Shown here: piece by piece, positions 34,056 to 43,078 of the stretch
Layout of the letters: each line of letters begins with the position of its first letter
How positions within the stretch are numbered: position 1 is the first letter of the stretch
Assembly: GCF_900103345.1 (NCBI RefSeq)
Contig: NZ_LT629702.1
Location: 4,588,001-4,652,000, forward strand
Source of the DNA: Pseudomonas azotoformans
Lineage (GTDB): Bacteria > Pseudomonadota > Gammaproteobacteria > Pseudomonadales > Pseudomonadaceae
Length of the DNA stretch: 64,000 nucleotides
Reading direction: 5' to 3'
Program-made: the position numbers and the translations under genes
Notes under the pieces: generated by a model
Told to the model about the DNA's origin: nothing
The model's input: the letters and a program-made list of their open reading frames with translations, nothing else
Databases searched by the model: none

Positions 34056-36341
34056 TTAAAGCGACGAGTATTTCTTGCGCAGACGCTGACGGATCAGCTC
34101 GGCGAGGGTGTTCATGATGAACGTGAACAGCAGCAGTACCAGCGCCGAGAGGAACAGCACGCGGTAGTGGCTGCCACCCACTTCCGACTCGGGCATCTCC
34201 ACCGCGACGTTGGCCGCAAGGGTTCGCAGGCCTTCGAACAGGTTCATCTCCATCACCGGGGTGTTACCGGTGGCCATCAACACGATCATGGTCTCGCCCA
34301 CCGCACGGCCCATGCCGATCATCAGCGCCGAGAAGATGCCCGGGCTGGCGGTGAGGATGACCACGCGGGTCATGGTCTGCCACGGCGTGGCGCCCAGGGC
34401 CAACGAGCCCAGGGTCAGCCCGCGTGGCACGCTGAACACGGCATCTTCGGCGATGGAATAGATGTTCGGGATCACCGCGAAACCCATGGCCAGGCCGACC
34501 ACCAGAGCGTTGCGCTGGTCGTAGGTGATACCCAGGTCGTGGGAGATCCACATGCGCATGTCGCCGCCAAAGAACCAGGTTTCCAGGTACGGGCTCATGT
34601 ACAGCGAGAGCCAGCCCACGAACAGGATCACCGGGATCAAAATCGCACTTTCCCAGCCATCCGGTACACGCAGGCGCAGGGATTCAGGCAAGCGACTGAA
34701 GATGAAGCCGGCCACCAGGATGCCGATCGGCAACAGCATCAACAGGCTGAAAATCCCCGGTAGATGCCCTTCCACATACGGCGCCAGGAACAGGCCGGCG
34801 AAGAAGCCGAGGATCACCGTCGGCATCGCTTCCATCAGTTCGATCACCGGCTTGACCTTGCGGCGCAGGCTCGGGGCCATGAAGTAGGCGGTGTAGATCG
34901 CAGCGGCAACGGCCAGTGGCGCAGCCAACAGCATGGCGTAGAACGCGGCCTTCAAGGTGCCGAAGGTCAGCGGCGCCAGGCTCATCTTGGGTTCGAAATC
35001 GGTGTTGGCGGCGGTGGATTGCCAGACGTACTTGGGTTCGTCGTAGTTCTCGTACCAGACCTTGCTCCACAGTGCGCTCCAGGACACTTCCGGGTGCGGG
35101 TTGTCGAGCATCAGCGGCTGCAGCTTGCCGCCCGCCTCCACGATCACGCGGTTGGCCCGTGGCGACATGCCGAACACGCCCTGGCCGTCGACCACCGGGT
35201 CCACCAGCAAGGTGCGGTGGGCGGTGCTGTGGAACACACCGAACTTGCCGGACGCGTCGAGGGCGGTGAAGCCTTTGCGGCGCTCTTCGGCGGTGATTTC
35301 AAGGATCGGCGTGGTGCCCATCTGGAAGGTACGGATCTGCTTGAAGCGCTGCTCGCCATCCGGATCGCGGGCCATGAACCACTGGGCCAGGCCGCCCTTG
35401 GAGTTACCGACGATCAGCGAGATACCGCCCACCAGCTGCGTGCTCGCGGTGACTTCAGCAGTGCCGTCTTCCAGCAGTTTGTAGCGACCATTGAGGCTCT
35501 TGTCGCGCAGGCTGAACACATCGGCCAAAGCACGACCATTGATCACGTACAACCATTGCTGGCGCGGGTCGATGAAGATCGCCTTCACCGGCTCGGTCAT
35601 CTGCGGCAGCTCGATGCGCTTCTGCTCGCTGGTGACTTCGCCGGTCATCATGTTTTCTTCGCGGCTCAGGGACAGCACGTTCAAGTGCGAACCCGCGGAG
35701 CCTGCTACCACCAGGGACGAATCCGTGGCGTTGAGGGCCACGTGTTCCAGCGGGCGGCCGGCGTCATCCAGCACGATCGGTGTTTCACCGTAGGGGTATT
35801 CGATCGCGGGGGTGATGGTTTTCTTGCCGTCCGGGTAGGACACCTTATAGGTGTGGCGGAACACCAGGGACTGGCCGTTGGACAGACCGAGGATCACCAG
35901 CGGGCTGCCGGGTTGGTCTTCACCGATAGAAGCAACGCTGGTGCCGGCCGGCAGGGGCAGGTCGACACGCTTGAGCTCGGCACCGGTCTCGACATTGAAG
36001 AACAGCGCCTGGCCCTTGTCGGAAACCCGCATGGCGACTTGGTTCTGTTCTTCGAGGGAGATCATCAGCGGCTTGCCCGCGTCCTGGATCCAGGCCGGGG
36101 TCAGGGCGTCTTCCTTGGTCAATGAAGCGCCCTGGAACAGTGGCGCGACGACATAAGCCAGGAAGAAGAAAATCAGGGTGATGGCGCCGAGGACGGCGAG
36201 GCCGCCGACCAGCACGTACCAACGGGTCAGGCGATCCTTGAGCGCGCGAATGCGGCGCTTGCGTTGCAACTCAGGCGTATTGAAGTCAATGCGCTTGGGG
36301 GGAGAAGTCGTCGTCATGGTGGAATTGGCCAGATCATTCAT
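34056..36341 (-). CDS. pstC: Phosphate ABC transporter permease PstC
   Basis: A 761-residue permease, much longer than the ~320-residue E. coli PstC. An N-terminal membrane helix (VLVGGLAVLGAITLIFFFLAYV) is followed by a ~400-residue periplasmic beta-rich domain, then the canonical permease part (about 470-755) with LPESLRLRVPDGWESAILIP, and the coupling loop VPRGLTLGSLALGATPWQTMTRVV. The large extracytoplasmic insertion has been seen in pseudomonad PstC proteins and has no assigned role. First gene of the pstCAB-phoU operon with its own strong PHO box. The ATG at 36341 is preferred to a GTG two codons upstream. Confidence 0.95.
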   Translation of the reverse strand: MNDLANSTMTTTSPPKRIDFNTPELQRKRRIRALKDRLTRWYVLVGGLAVLGAITLIFFFLAYVVAPLFQGASLTKEDALTPAWIQDAGKPLMISLEEQNQVAMRVSDKGQALFFNVETGAELKRVDLPLPAGTSVASIGEDQPGSPLVILGLSNGQSLVFRHTYKVSYPDGKKTITPAIEYPYGETPIVLDDAGRPLEHVALNATDSSLVVAGSAGSHLNVLSLSREENMMTGEVTSEQKRIELPQMTEPVKAIFIDPRQQWLYVINGRALADVFSLRDKSLNGRYKLLEDGTAEVTASTQLVGGISLIVGNSKGGLAQWFMARDPDGEQRFKQIRTFQMGTTPILEITAEERRKGFTALDASGKFGVFHSTAHRTLLVDPVVDGQGVFGMSPRANRVIVEAGGKLQPLMLDNPHPEVSWSALWSKVWYENYDEPKYVWQSTAANTDFEPKMSLAPLTFGTLKAAFYAMLLAAPLAVAAAIYTAYFMAPSLRRKVKPVIELMEAMPTVILGFFAGLFLAPYVEGHLPGIFSLLMLLPIGILVAGFIFSRLPESLRLRVPDGWESAILIPVILFVGWLSLYMSPYLETWFFGGDMRMWISHDLGITYDQRNALVVGLAMGFAVIPNIYSIAEDAVFSVPRGLTLGSLALGATPWQTMTRVVILTASPGIFSALMIGMGRAVGETMIVLMATGNTPVMEMNLFEGLRTLAANVAVEMPESEVGGSHYRVLFLSALVLLLFTFIMNTLAELIRQRLRKKYSSL

Positions 36342-36363
36342 GCGCACACCCTAGCGATCCTGT

Positions 36364-36392
36364 ATGACAGAAAGATGACAGTGAAGTGACGC
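36364..36392 (-). promoter_or_regulatory. PHO box upstream of pstC (three half sites)
   Basis: Read on the plus strand: ATGACAG-AAAG-ATGACAG-TGAA-GTGACGC, i.e. two perfect and one partial half site at exact 11-base spacing, the complement of the CTGTCAT PhoB consensus. It lies 22 bases before the pstC start, which shows that pstCAB-phoU can be induced separately from pstS. Confidence 0.92.
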
Positions 36393-36456
36393 AACAAATC
36401 CGCCGCGAAGCAAGGCTGGCAGCGGACTTAAAATTAGGGATGTAACCGGGCTTTGT

Positions 36457-36544
36457 GTGGGAGCGGGCTTGCTCGCGAAGGCGTCGTATCAGTCGCCAGG
36501 TGTGTTGAATGACACACCGTCTTCGCGAGCAAGCCCGCTCCCAC
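36457..36544. repeat. REPIN, GTGGGAGCGGGCTTGCTCGCGAA variant
   Basis: Inverted pair of a second REP type (CTTGCTCGCGAA core instead of CTTGCCCCCGAT) between pstS and pstC. A stem formed by the pair could terminate or protect the pstS transcript, allowing more PstS than permease to be made. Confidence 0.88.
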
Positions 36545-36576
36545 AGGGGCCCGGTATTACACCGGGTACCGCAGGC

Positions 36577-37563
36577 TTAGTTGCCTTCTTTCAGACCCAG
36601 GTCAGCCAGGGCCTTGGCGGCGACTTTGGCTGGCAGTGGGATGTAGCCGTCTTTCACGACAACTTCCTGGCCCTGTTTGGACAGAACCAGCTTCACGAAC
36701 TCGGCTTCCAGCGGGGCCAGAGGCTTGTTCGGGGCTTTGTTGACGTACACGTAGAGGAAACGCGACAGCGGGTATTTGCCGTTCAGGGCGTTTTCTTCGC
36801 TGTCTTCGATGAAGTCAGTGCTGCCTTTCTTGGCCAGGGCCACGGTCTTCACGCTGGCGGTCTTGTAGCCGATGCCCGAGTAACCGATGCCGTTCAGCGA
36901 GGAGCTGATCGACTGCACGACCGAAGCCGAGCCGGGTTGTTCGTTCACGTTTGGCTTGTAGTCACCTTTGCACAGGGCTTCTTCCTTGAAGTAGCCGTAG
37001 GTGCCGGATACCGAGTTACGACCGAACAGTTGCACCGGCTTGTTGGCCAGGTCGCCGGTCACACCCAGGTCACCCCAGGTTTTCACGTCGGCTTTACCAC
37101 CGCACAGGCGAGTCGAGGAGAAGATCGCGTCGACTTGTTCCATGGTCAGGTGCTGGATCGGGTTGTCCTTGTGCACGAACACCGCCAGGGCATCCACAGC
37201 AACCGGGATAGCGGTTGGCTTGTAGCCGTACTTCTGCTCGAAGGCCGCCAGTTCGGTGTCCTTCATCTTGCGGCTCATCGGGCCCAGGTTGGAGGTGCCT
37301 TCAGTCAGCGCAGGTGGCGCGGTGGCCGAGCCGGCAGCTTGAATCTGGATGTTGACGTTCGGGTATTCCTTTTTGTAACCCTCGGCCCACAGGGTCATCA
37401 GGTTAGCCAGGGTATCGGAACCAACGCTGGACAAGTTGCCCGACACACCAGTGGTCTTGACGTACGCCGGGATTGCCGGATCAACACCAGCGGCCACCGC
37501 GTTGGCGGTCGCAACGCCAGCAGCGACAAAAGTCATTGCCGCCATCAAACGTTTCAGTTTCAT
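36577..37563 (-). CDS. pstS: Periplasmic phosphate-binding protein PstS
   Basis: A 328-residue high-affinity phosphate-binding protein. The N-terminus has a signal peptide ([24 protein letters not shown]). The mature protein shows the PstS/DING-like strand [15 protein letters not shown] near the start (SxGSDT phosphate loop) and the [17 protein letters not shown] loop (about residue 175). PstS hands phosphate to PstC/PstA. An AGGAG site precedes the ATG, and a PHO box lies upstream. It is transcribed towards pstC with a REP doublet in between. Confidence 0.96.
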   Translation of the reverse strand: MKLKRLMAAMTFVAAGVATANAVAAGVDPAIPAYVKTTGVSGNLSSVGSDTLANLMTLWAEGYKKEYPNVNIQIQAAGSATAPPALTEGTSNLGPMSRKMKDTELAAFEQKYGYKPTAIPVAVDALAVFVHKDNPIQHLTMEQVDAIFSSTRLCGGKADVKTWGDLGVTGDLANKPVQLFGRNSVSGTYGYFKEEALCKGDYKPNVNEQPGSASVVQSISSSLNGIGYSGIGYKTASVKTVALAKKGSTDFIEDSEENALNGKYPLSRFLYVYVNKAPNKPLAPLEAEFVKLVLSKQGQEVVVKDGYIPLPAKVAAKALADLGLKEGN

Positions 37564-37630
37564 GCCTTGCTCCTAGCAGATAGGGATAATTGGATCGGGG
37601 CCAAGTATCGGGAGGCCGTGTGAACACTCT

Positions 37631-37659
37631 ATGTCTGGAATGTGACAATTAGATGAAAG
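37631..37659 (-). promoter_or_regulatory. PHO box upstream of pstS
   Basis: On the plus strand ATGTCTG-GAAT-GTGACAA-TTAG-ATGAAAG: three half sites at 11-base spacing, each matching five or six of seven positions of ATGACAG. Located about 70 bases before the pstS start. Confidence 0.8.
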
Positions 37660-37743
37660 GCCACTATTCAACGACAACACAAAAAAGCGCGCAGGCACGG
37701 GGCCTGGGAGGGAGAGGTGAAGGCTTGGAAATACGTTGAGACG

Positions 37744-37771
37744 TGATCGTTCCCAGGGCTGGGAACGATCA
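37744..37771. terminator. Hairpin at the 3' end of the MFS gene
   Basis: TGATCGTTCCCA and its exact complement TGGGAACGATCA around a 4-base loop. No clear T run follows on either strand, so it may be a weak terminator or an RNA-stability hairpin for the MFS transcript. Confidence 0.55.
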
Positions 37772-37782
37772 TCACCCATGGT

Positions 37783-39072
37783 TTAGCGCGAACGCTTCCA
37801 CAGATACCCACCCACCACCATCCCCATCACACACAGGGCGGCAACGTAGTAGGCCGGGCCCATCGGGCTTTCCTTCATCAGCAGAGACACCGCCAGCGGC
37901 GTCAGCCCGCCGAATACGGCGTAGGCCACGTTGTAAGAGAACGACAGGCCGCTGAAACGCACCACGGGCGGGAAAGCCTTGACCATCACGTAGGGCACCA
38001 CGCCGATGGTGCCCACAAAGAGGCCGGTCAGTGCGTACAGCGGGAACAGCCAGTCTGGGTGGGCCATGAGGCTGTGATACAGCGTCCAGGATGTGGCCAG
38101 CAACAGTGCGCAACCAGCGACCAGCACACGGCCTGCGCCGAAGCGGTCGGCCAGGGCGCCCGAAGCGATGCAGCCGAGGCTGAGGGTGACGATGGCCAGA
38201 CTGTTGGCCTGCAGCGCAACGGTCGGACTGAAGTGATAGATAGTCTGCAGCACGGTCGGGGTCATCAGGATCACCACCACGACGCCGGCCGACAACAGCC
38301 AGGTCAGCAACATAGACAAGACGATGGCCCCTCGGTGATCACGCAGCACGGCGCGCAACGGCAACTCGGCAGCCAGGGTCTTGCGTTGCTGCATCTCGGC
38401 GAAGATCGGCGTTTCGTGCAGCCAGCGGCGCAAGTACACCGACAACAGGCCGAACACACCGCCAAGCAGGAACGGGATACGCCAGGCGTAATCCGAGACC
38501 TGCTCAGGGCTATAGATAGTGTTGATCGCGGTCGCCACCAGAGAGCCCAGCAAAATACCGGCTGTCAGGCCGCTGGTGAGCGTCCCGCAGGCGTAGCCGA
38601 TATGCCGTGGCGGTACGTGTTCGGAGACGAACACCCACGCGCCTGGCACTTCACCGCCAATGGCCGCGCCCTGGATGATGCGCATCAGCAGCAACAGCAC
38701 CGGCGCCCACAGGCCGATCTGCGCGTAGGTCGGCAGCAGGCCCATGATCAGGGTCGGCACGGCCATCATGAAGATGCTCAGGGTGAACATCTTCTTGCGG
38801 CCCAGCAGGTCGCCGAAGTGCGCCATGATAATGCCGCCCAGCGGGCGAGCGAGGTAACCGGCGGCAAAGATGCCGAAGGTCTGCATCATGCGCAGCCATT
38901 CGGGCATGTCGACCGGGAAGAAGAGTTTTCCGACCACGGTGGCGAAAAACACGAAAATGATGAAATCATAAAACTCCAGCGCCCCGCCCAAGGCAGACAG
39001 CGACAGAGTTTTGTAGTCGTTGCGGGTCAGCGGGCGCGACGGTTGCGCACTGCTTGCGGGCACGGAGGACAT
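37783..39072 (-). CDS. MFS transporter, metabolite:proton symporter (ProP/MHS-like) family
   Basis: A 429-residue inner-membrane transporter with about twelve helices. The opening LGGALEFYDFIIFVFF and the GRKKMFTLSIFMMAVPTLIMGLLP loop between helices 2 and 3 (with preceding AHFGDLLGRKK) fit the metabolite:H+ symporter branch, which imports betaine, citrate, shikimate and similar solutes. The substrate cannot be read from the sequence. The start ATG at 39072 (SSVPASSAQP) gives the expected cytoplasmic N-terminus; the open frame continues 64 codons upstream without family sequence. A homologous gene lies next to pst in other pseudomonads. Confidence 0.9.
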   Translation of the reverse strand: MSSVPASSAQPSRPLTRNDYKTLSLSALGGALEFYDFIIFVFFATVVGKLFFPVDMPEWLRMMQTFGIFAAGYLARPLGGIIMAHFGDLLGRKKMFTLSIFMMAVPTLIMGLLPTYAQIGLWAPVLLLLMRIIQGAAIGGEVPGAWVFVSEHVPPRHIGYACGTLTSGLTAGILLGSLVATAINTIYSPEQVSDYAWRIPFLLGGVFGLLSVYLRRWLHETPIFAEMQQRKTLAAELPLRAVLRDHRGAIVLSMLLTWLLSAGVVVVILMTPTVLQTIYHFSPTVALQANSLAIVTLSLGCIASGALADRFGAGRVLVAGCALLLATSWTLYHSLMAHPDWLFPLYALTGLFVGTIGVVPYVMVKAFPPVVRFSGLSFSYNVAYAVFGGLTPLAVSLLMKESPMGPAYYVAALCVMGMVVGGYLWKRSR

Positions 39073-39530
39073 GGCAAGGCTTCTCTTATAGTAGTCGGGA
39101 CGGCAAGCCCGGGACTTGCGGCAGGCTTGGCAAGATAGCAAATCGCTCGAAAAAGCACAGCGCTGAGCGAATAACAGTTCGACGGCATGAAATATTCGGC
39201 TTTTTTGCGCTGCATCTGCGCACAGAAGCACAGTTGCCGGAAAAAGCCGCGATACAGCCGCCAATTGCCGACCAAATGAGCGTCCAGAGGTCGTCGTGGC
39301 GACAGGGTGTCGATATACTCGGCCCTTGCAAGCGCAAGACGCCCAGTCTTGAGGGGCTGCTGTGCCAAACCGTCGTTGGAAGCCCTCCAGCCGATTTGGC
39401 AGAGTTTCCCTTTAGTACGCCTTACGAGAAACGCATCACGCGGAGTATGTTGGTGCTGAAACGTTTTTCCATAAGACGGCTATCCACTTGAAATACCCAT
39501 GAAGCGTCACGGGTCAGAGGCACGCTCGGC
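39073..39530. other. Intergenic region without supportable gene
   Basis: About 460 bases between the divergent MFS and thioesterase genes. Short open frames exist on both strands, but none shows family sequence or a convincing ribosome site. A TATACT element at about 39315 could be a promoter -10 for the plus strand, leaving a long leader of ~200 bases before the thioesterase. No hairpin with a T run was recognised. Confidence 0.5.
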
Positions 39531-39935
39531 ATGATCGAACTCGAACAAGAAGATCCTATCCCGCAAGGCGATCTCGCCCTGCAAATCACCGCCCTCCCGC
39601 GTGAAACCAACGGTTTTGGCGATATCTTTGGCGGCTGGCTGGTCGCACAGATGGACCTGGCTGGCACCGCGATGGCGAGCAAGGTCGCAGGCGGGCGTGT
39701 AGCCACTGTCGCCATTGATCGCATGGCGTTCCTGGTGCCGGTCGCGGTGGGCGCGCAACTCTCCTTCTACACCCAGGCCCTGGAAATCGGTCGCAGCTCG
39801 ATCCAGATGATGGTCGAAGTGTGGAGCGACGACCCGCTGTCCAGTGAGTGGCGCAAGGTCACCGAGGCGGTGTTCGTGTTCGTCGCCATCGATGGCAGCG
39901 GCCGCACGCGTTCGGTGCCGTCGCGCGCACGTTAA
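39531..39935 (+). CDS. yciA: Acyl-CoA thioesterase, YciA-like hotdog family
   Basis: A 134-residue hotdog-fold thioesterase that splits acyl-CoA into free acid and CoA in the cytoplasm. The motif GDIFGGWLVAQMDLAGTAMAS (about residues 30-50) contains the catalytic Asp of this group, followed by the RMAFLVPVAVGAQLSFY strand and the SxWRKVTEAVFVFVAID end strand. Length matches YciA-type short-chain enzymes. It stands 58 bases before the YeaD-like gene in the same direction. Confidence 0.88.
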   Translation: MIELEQEDPIPQGDLALQITALPRETNGFGDIFGGWLVAQMDLAGTAMASKVAGGRVATVAIDRMAFLVPVAVGAQLSFYTQALEIGRSSIQMMVEVWSDDPLSSEWRKVTEAVFVFVAIDGSGRTRSVPSRAR

Positions 39936-39993
39936 ACCTCACCGGGTTTTGACGGTCAATTGCCCCATCGCCTGCCATGAAGAGTGCTTTGTT

Positions 39994-40893
39994 ATGCCGA
40001 CGCCCCACGTTGAATCCGTGAAAATCGACGAGCTGGACTGCTGGCGCATCCGCCACAACGGCGCGGAACTGATGGTGGCCCAACAGGGCGCGCATATATT
40101 CAGTTACCAGCGCGACGGCGAGCAGCCGCTTATCTGGCCGAACCCTGAAGCGGTGTTCAAGCGGGGCAAGGGCATTCGCACCGGCGTACCGGTGTGCTGG
40201 CCATGGTTTGGTGTGTTCGACCGTAACCCGCAGAGCGTCAAGGCGATGCGCCAGAGCGACCAGCCGGCCGGCGCTCACGGTTTTGTGCGTACGGCACTCT
40301 GGGAATTGGCTGCGACGGAACTCGAAGGCCATGCGCTACGGGTGGATCTGGTACTGCCGGTGCCGACGGGCGGTTTTCCGGGCTGGCCGCACCAGGTCGA
40401 CCTGAAACTGAGCCTGCTGCTGGAGGATCAACTGCATATCCACCTGACCAGTCATAACCGTGGCACTGACACCGTAACCCTCAGCCAGGCGCTGCACACC
40501 TACTTTGCGGTGAGCGATGTGCGCAATGTAGATGTCGATGGGCTGGACGGCGTGACGTATATCGATACCGCGGACGGCTGGGCCGTGAAGGTGCAATCCG
40601 GACTGCTGCACTTCACCGCAGAAACCGATCGCATCTACCTCGATATGCCGTCCCAGGTAAGCATCGTCGACAAAGACTGGCAGCGCCGTATCCAGCTCAC
40701 TGCCGAGGGCTCAAAGTCGACGGTGATCTGGAACCCCTGGACCGAACGTGCCAAGGCGTTTGATGACATGGCCGATGATGGCTGGCCGGGCATGCTGTGC
40801 ATCGAGACGGCGAATGTGCTGGACGATGTGGTGAGCCTGGCGCCCGGCGAAAGCCACACCTTAGGTGTGAGCATCAGCGCTGTCGCCCTGTAA
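39994..40893 (+). CDS. D-hexose-6-phosphate mutarotase (YeaD-like aldose 1-epimerase family)
   Basis: A 299-residue protein of the galactose-mutarotase fold. Recognisable blocks are GAHIFSYQRDGEQPLIWPNPEA (about residues 32-53), GVPVCWPWFG (residues ~65-74), AHGFVRTALWEL (catalytic His region, about 93) and the C-terminal IWNPWTERAK and CIETANV. It interconverts the anomers of glucose-6-phosphate and related sugars. The ATG at 39994 gives the family-length protein; the open frame upstream overlaps the thioesterase. A REP doublet follows. Confidence 0.9.
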   Translation: MPTPHVESVKIDELDCWRIRHNGAELMVAQQGAHIFSYQRDGEQPLIWPNPEAVFKRGKGIRTGVPVCWPWFGVFDRNPQSVKAMRQSDQPAGAHGFVRTALWELAATELEGHALRVDLVLPVPTGGFPGWPHQVDLKLSLLLEDQLHIHLTSHNRGTDTVTLSQALHTYFAVSDVRNVDVDGLDGVTYIDTADGWAVKVQSGLLHFTAETDRIYLDMPSQVSIVDKDWQRRIQLTAEGSKSTVIWNPWTERAKAFDDMADDGWPGMLCIETANVLDDVVSLAPGESHTLGVSISAVAL

Positions 40894-40909
40894 GAACGCC
40901 AATCAAAAT

Positions 40910-40996
40910 GTGGGAGGGGGCTTGCCCCCGATAGCAGTGGATCAGTCAGCACATTGGCTACTGATAGACCGCTATCGGGGGCAAGCCCCCTCCCAC
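40910..40996. repeat. REPIN between convergent genes
   Basis: Inverted pair of the GTGGGAGGGGGCTTGCCCCCGAT unit between the mutarotase gene and the convergent DUF3299 gene. Confidence 0.9.
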
Positions 40997-41015
40997 ATTG
41001 GTTATATGTTGCCCT

Positions 41016-41552
41016 TTAAAGATCGGATTCCTTGACCACCCGCACTTTCCCCGCATCCAGCGCATAGGCCGCATCGGCAAGATCGTTATTGACCTTCTCC
41101 ACCTTCAACGTGCCCGTGACCCACAGCGGCGTATAGATATCATCCAGCTTCAGCCCCTTGGGATAGCGCACCAACACCAGTTGGTTCGGCGGCGGCGGTG
41201 GCACGTGGATGCACGCGCCTGGGTACGGCACCAGGAAGAACAAGGTGCTGCGGCCCTTGGCGTCAGTCTCCAACGGCACCGGGTAGCCGCCGATACGGAT
41301 GTTTTTGCCGTTCATGGCCGCCACGGTCTTGGTGGAATACATCACCGCCGGCAAGCCCTTGCTCTGCTTCAGGCCACCCTTGTCGGTGAATGTGCCTTGG
41401 GCTTCGGGGGAGTTGTGGTCGATCTCGGGCATGGCTTCGAGGGCTTTTTGGTCCGACAGCGGCATCAGGTCGAGCCAGTCGGTTTCCGGCAGTTCACCGG
41501 CGTGCGCCAGGCCAGGGCCCAGCAGGAGGAGTGTTAACAAAAGACGGCGCAT
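41016..41552 (-). CDS. Exported DUF3299 protein
   Basis: A 178-residue protein with an N-terminal signal peptide (RRLLLTLLLLGPGLAHA, AxA-like cleavage before GELPETDW). The mature part has the DUF3299 layout: TDWLDLMP near the start, KNIRIGGYPVPLE (a proline-rich strand), FFLVPYPGACIHVPPPPPNQLV with a Cys-His pair, and WVTGTLKV. The function is unknown; the Cys-His may bind metal. Start chosen at 41552; an in-frame start five codons upstream would also give a signal peptide. No operon partner. Confidence 0.85.
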   Translation of the reverse strand: MRRLLLTLLLLGPGLAHAGELPETDWLDLMPLSDQKALEAMPEIDHNSPEAQGTFTDKGGLKQSKGLPAVMYSTKTVAAMNGKNIRIGGYPVPLETDAKGRSTLFFLVPYPGACIHVPPPPPNQLVLVRYPKGLKLDDIYTPLWVTGTLKVEKVNNDLADAAYALDAGKVRVVKESDL

Positions 41553-41630
41553 GGAGAGGCTCGACAAATACAGGTGGCGAGCATTCTAGCCCCCTGCGCC
41601 TGCGCAGCGCAGAGAGCTTCGTCGCTTAGA

Positions 41631-41876
41631 TCATTTCTTTTTCAGCAGGCCGTAGATCACCAGCAGCACGATGGCGCCGATCAGCGCGCCGAGGAAGCCG
41701 GCGCCCTGGCCTGCCTGGTAGATGCCCAGGGCCTGGCCACCGTAAGTGGCGACCAACGAACCTGCAATACCCAGCAGGATGGTCATGATCCAGCCCATGC
41801 TGTCGTCGCCTGGTTTCAGGAAACGCGCGAGCAGGCCGACGATCAAGCCGATAAAGATGGTTCCGATGATACCCAT
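41631..41876 (-). CDS. GlsB/YeaQ/YmgE-family small membrane protein
   Basis: An 81-residue protein with three hydrophobic helices (GIIGTIFIGLIVGLLARFL, MTILLGIAGSLVATYGG, GALIGAIVLLVIYGLL) and the Gly-rich pattern of the transglycosylase-associated family. A FLKPGDDSMGW loop between helices 1 and 2 is typical. Members are induced by stress in Gram-positive and Gram-negative species, with no known biochemical activity. Confidence 0.93.
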   Translation of the reverse strand: MGIIGTIFIGLIVGLLARFLKPGDDSMGWIMTILLGIAGSLVATYGGQALGIYQAGQGAGFLGALIGAIVLLVIYGLLKKK

Positions 41877-41981
41877 GGCATTTCCCTCTGAATGTAGGTG
41901 AGCTATGCCAAAGCCTAGTCAGGCTTTGGCATCCTGCAATCAGAGAGACGACGGTCACCAATGGTTCCCGTCGGACTTGCC

Positions 41982-43067
41982 TTATTGCTCGGCAATCAGC
42001 GCTTCAACCTTGAGGATCTGCGCTTGCAGCGTCGCGCGGTCCTTGCAGCGCAGGTTGGCATGGCCGACCTTGCGCCCGGCCTTGAAGGCCTTGCCGTAGT
42101 GATGCAGATGGCAGTCGTCGATGGCGATGACTTTTTCCACGGGTGGCACCACACCGATGAAGTTGAGCATGGCGCTCTCGCCGACCTTGGCCGTGGAACC
42201 CAACGGCAAGCCCGCCACCGCCCGCAGGTGGTTTTCGAACTGGCTGCACTCGGCACCTTCGGTGGTCCAGTGCCCGGAGTTGTGCACGCGCGGGGCGATT
42301 TCGTTGGCCTTGAGGCCACCGTCGACTTCAAAGAACTCGAACGCCATCACGCCAACGTAATCCAGCTGCTTGAGCACACGGCTGGAATAGTCTTCGGCCA
42401 GGGCCTGCAACGGGTGGTCGGTGCTGGCCACGGACAGCTTGAGAATGCCGCTGTCGTGGGTGTTGTGCACCAACGGGTAGAAGCGGGTCTCGCCATCACG
42501 GGCACGCACGGCGATCAGCGAGACTTCACCGGTGAACGGTACGAAGCCTTCCAGTAGGCAGGCGACGCTGCCCAGCTCGGCGAAGGTGCCGACCACATCG
42601 GCGTCGGTACGCAGGACTTTCTGGCCCTTGCCGTCATAACCCAGGGTGCGGGTTTTCAGCACGGCCGGCAGACCGATGCTGGCGACGGCGGCATCCAGGT
42701 CCGCCTGGGACTGGATATCGGCGAAGGCCGGGGTCGGAATGCCCAGGTCCTTGAACATGCTTTTCTCGAACCAGCGGTCGCGGGCAATGCGCAAGGCTTC
42801 GGCGCTCGGGTACACCGGGACGAACTGCGACAGGAACGCGACGGTTTCGGCCGGGACGCTTTCGAATTCGAAGGTCACCAGGTCGACCTCGTCGGCCAGT
42901 TGGCGCAGGTGGTCCGGGTCGCTGTAGTCAGCGCGCAGGTGCTCACCCAAGGCCGCCGCGCAGGCGTCCGGCGCCGGGTCCAGGAAAGCGAAGTTCATCC
43001 CCAGCGGGGTTCCCGCCAGGGCCAGCATGCGGCCCAGTTGGCCGCCACCGATTACACCGATTTTCAT
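41982..43067 (-). CDS. purK: 5-(carboxyamino)imidazole ribonucleotide synthase PurK
   Basis: A 361-residue ATP-grasp enzyme that makes N5-carboxyaminoimidazole ribonucleotide from AIR, bicarbonate and ATP in purine synthesis. The N-terminal fold reads KIGVIGGGQLGRML, the ATP-binding stretch contains LPAVLKTRTLGYDGKGQ (about residues 138-154), and the metal-binding GLKANEIAPRVHNSGHWT motif is near residue 255. The ATG at 43067 matches the first strand; an upstream start three codons earlier is not favoured. It lies 11 bases after purE in the same operon. Confidence 0.96.
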   Translation of the reverse strand: MKIGVIGGGQLGRMLALAGTPLGMNFAFLDPAPDACAAALGEHLRADYSDPDHLRQLADEVDLVTFEFESVPAETVAFLSQFVPVYPSAEALRIARDRWFEKSMFKDLGIPTPAFADIQSQADLDAAVASIGLPAVLKTRTLGYDGKGQKVLRTDADVVGTFAELGSVACLLEGFVPFTGEVSLIAVRARDGETRFYPLVHNTHDSGILKLSVASTDHPLQALAEDYSSRVLKQLDYVGVMAFEFFEVDGGLKANEIAPRVHNSGHWTTEGAECSQFENHLRAVAGLPLGSTAKVGESAMLNFIGVVPPVEKVIAIDDCHLHHYGKAFKAGRKVGHANLRCKDRATLQAQILKVEALIAEQ

Positions 43068-43078
43068 CGTCAACAACC

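Noticed and set aside
32403..34763. Long open frame on the plus strand opposite pstA and pstC (786 codons)
   Set aside because: Shadow of the transporter genes; composition is His/Gln/Arg-biased and no family sequence is present.
39054..39491. Open frame on the plus strand in the gap before the thioesterase gene
   Set aside because: No recognisable protein family, overlaps the 5' end of the divergent MFS gene, and codon use looks random.
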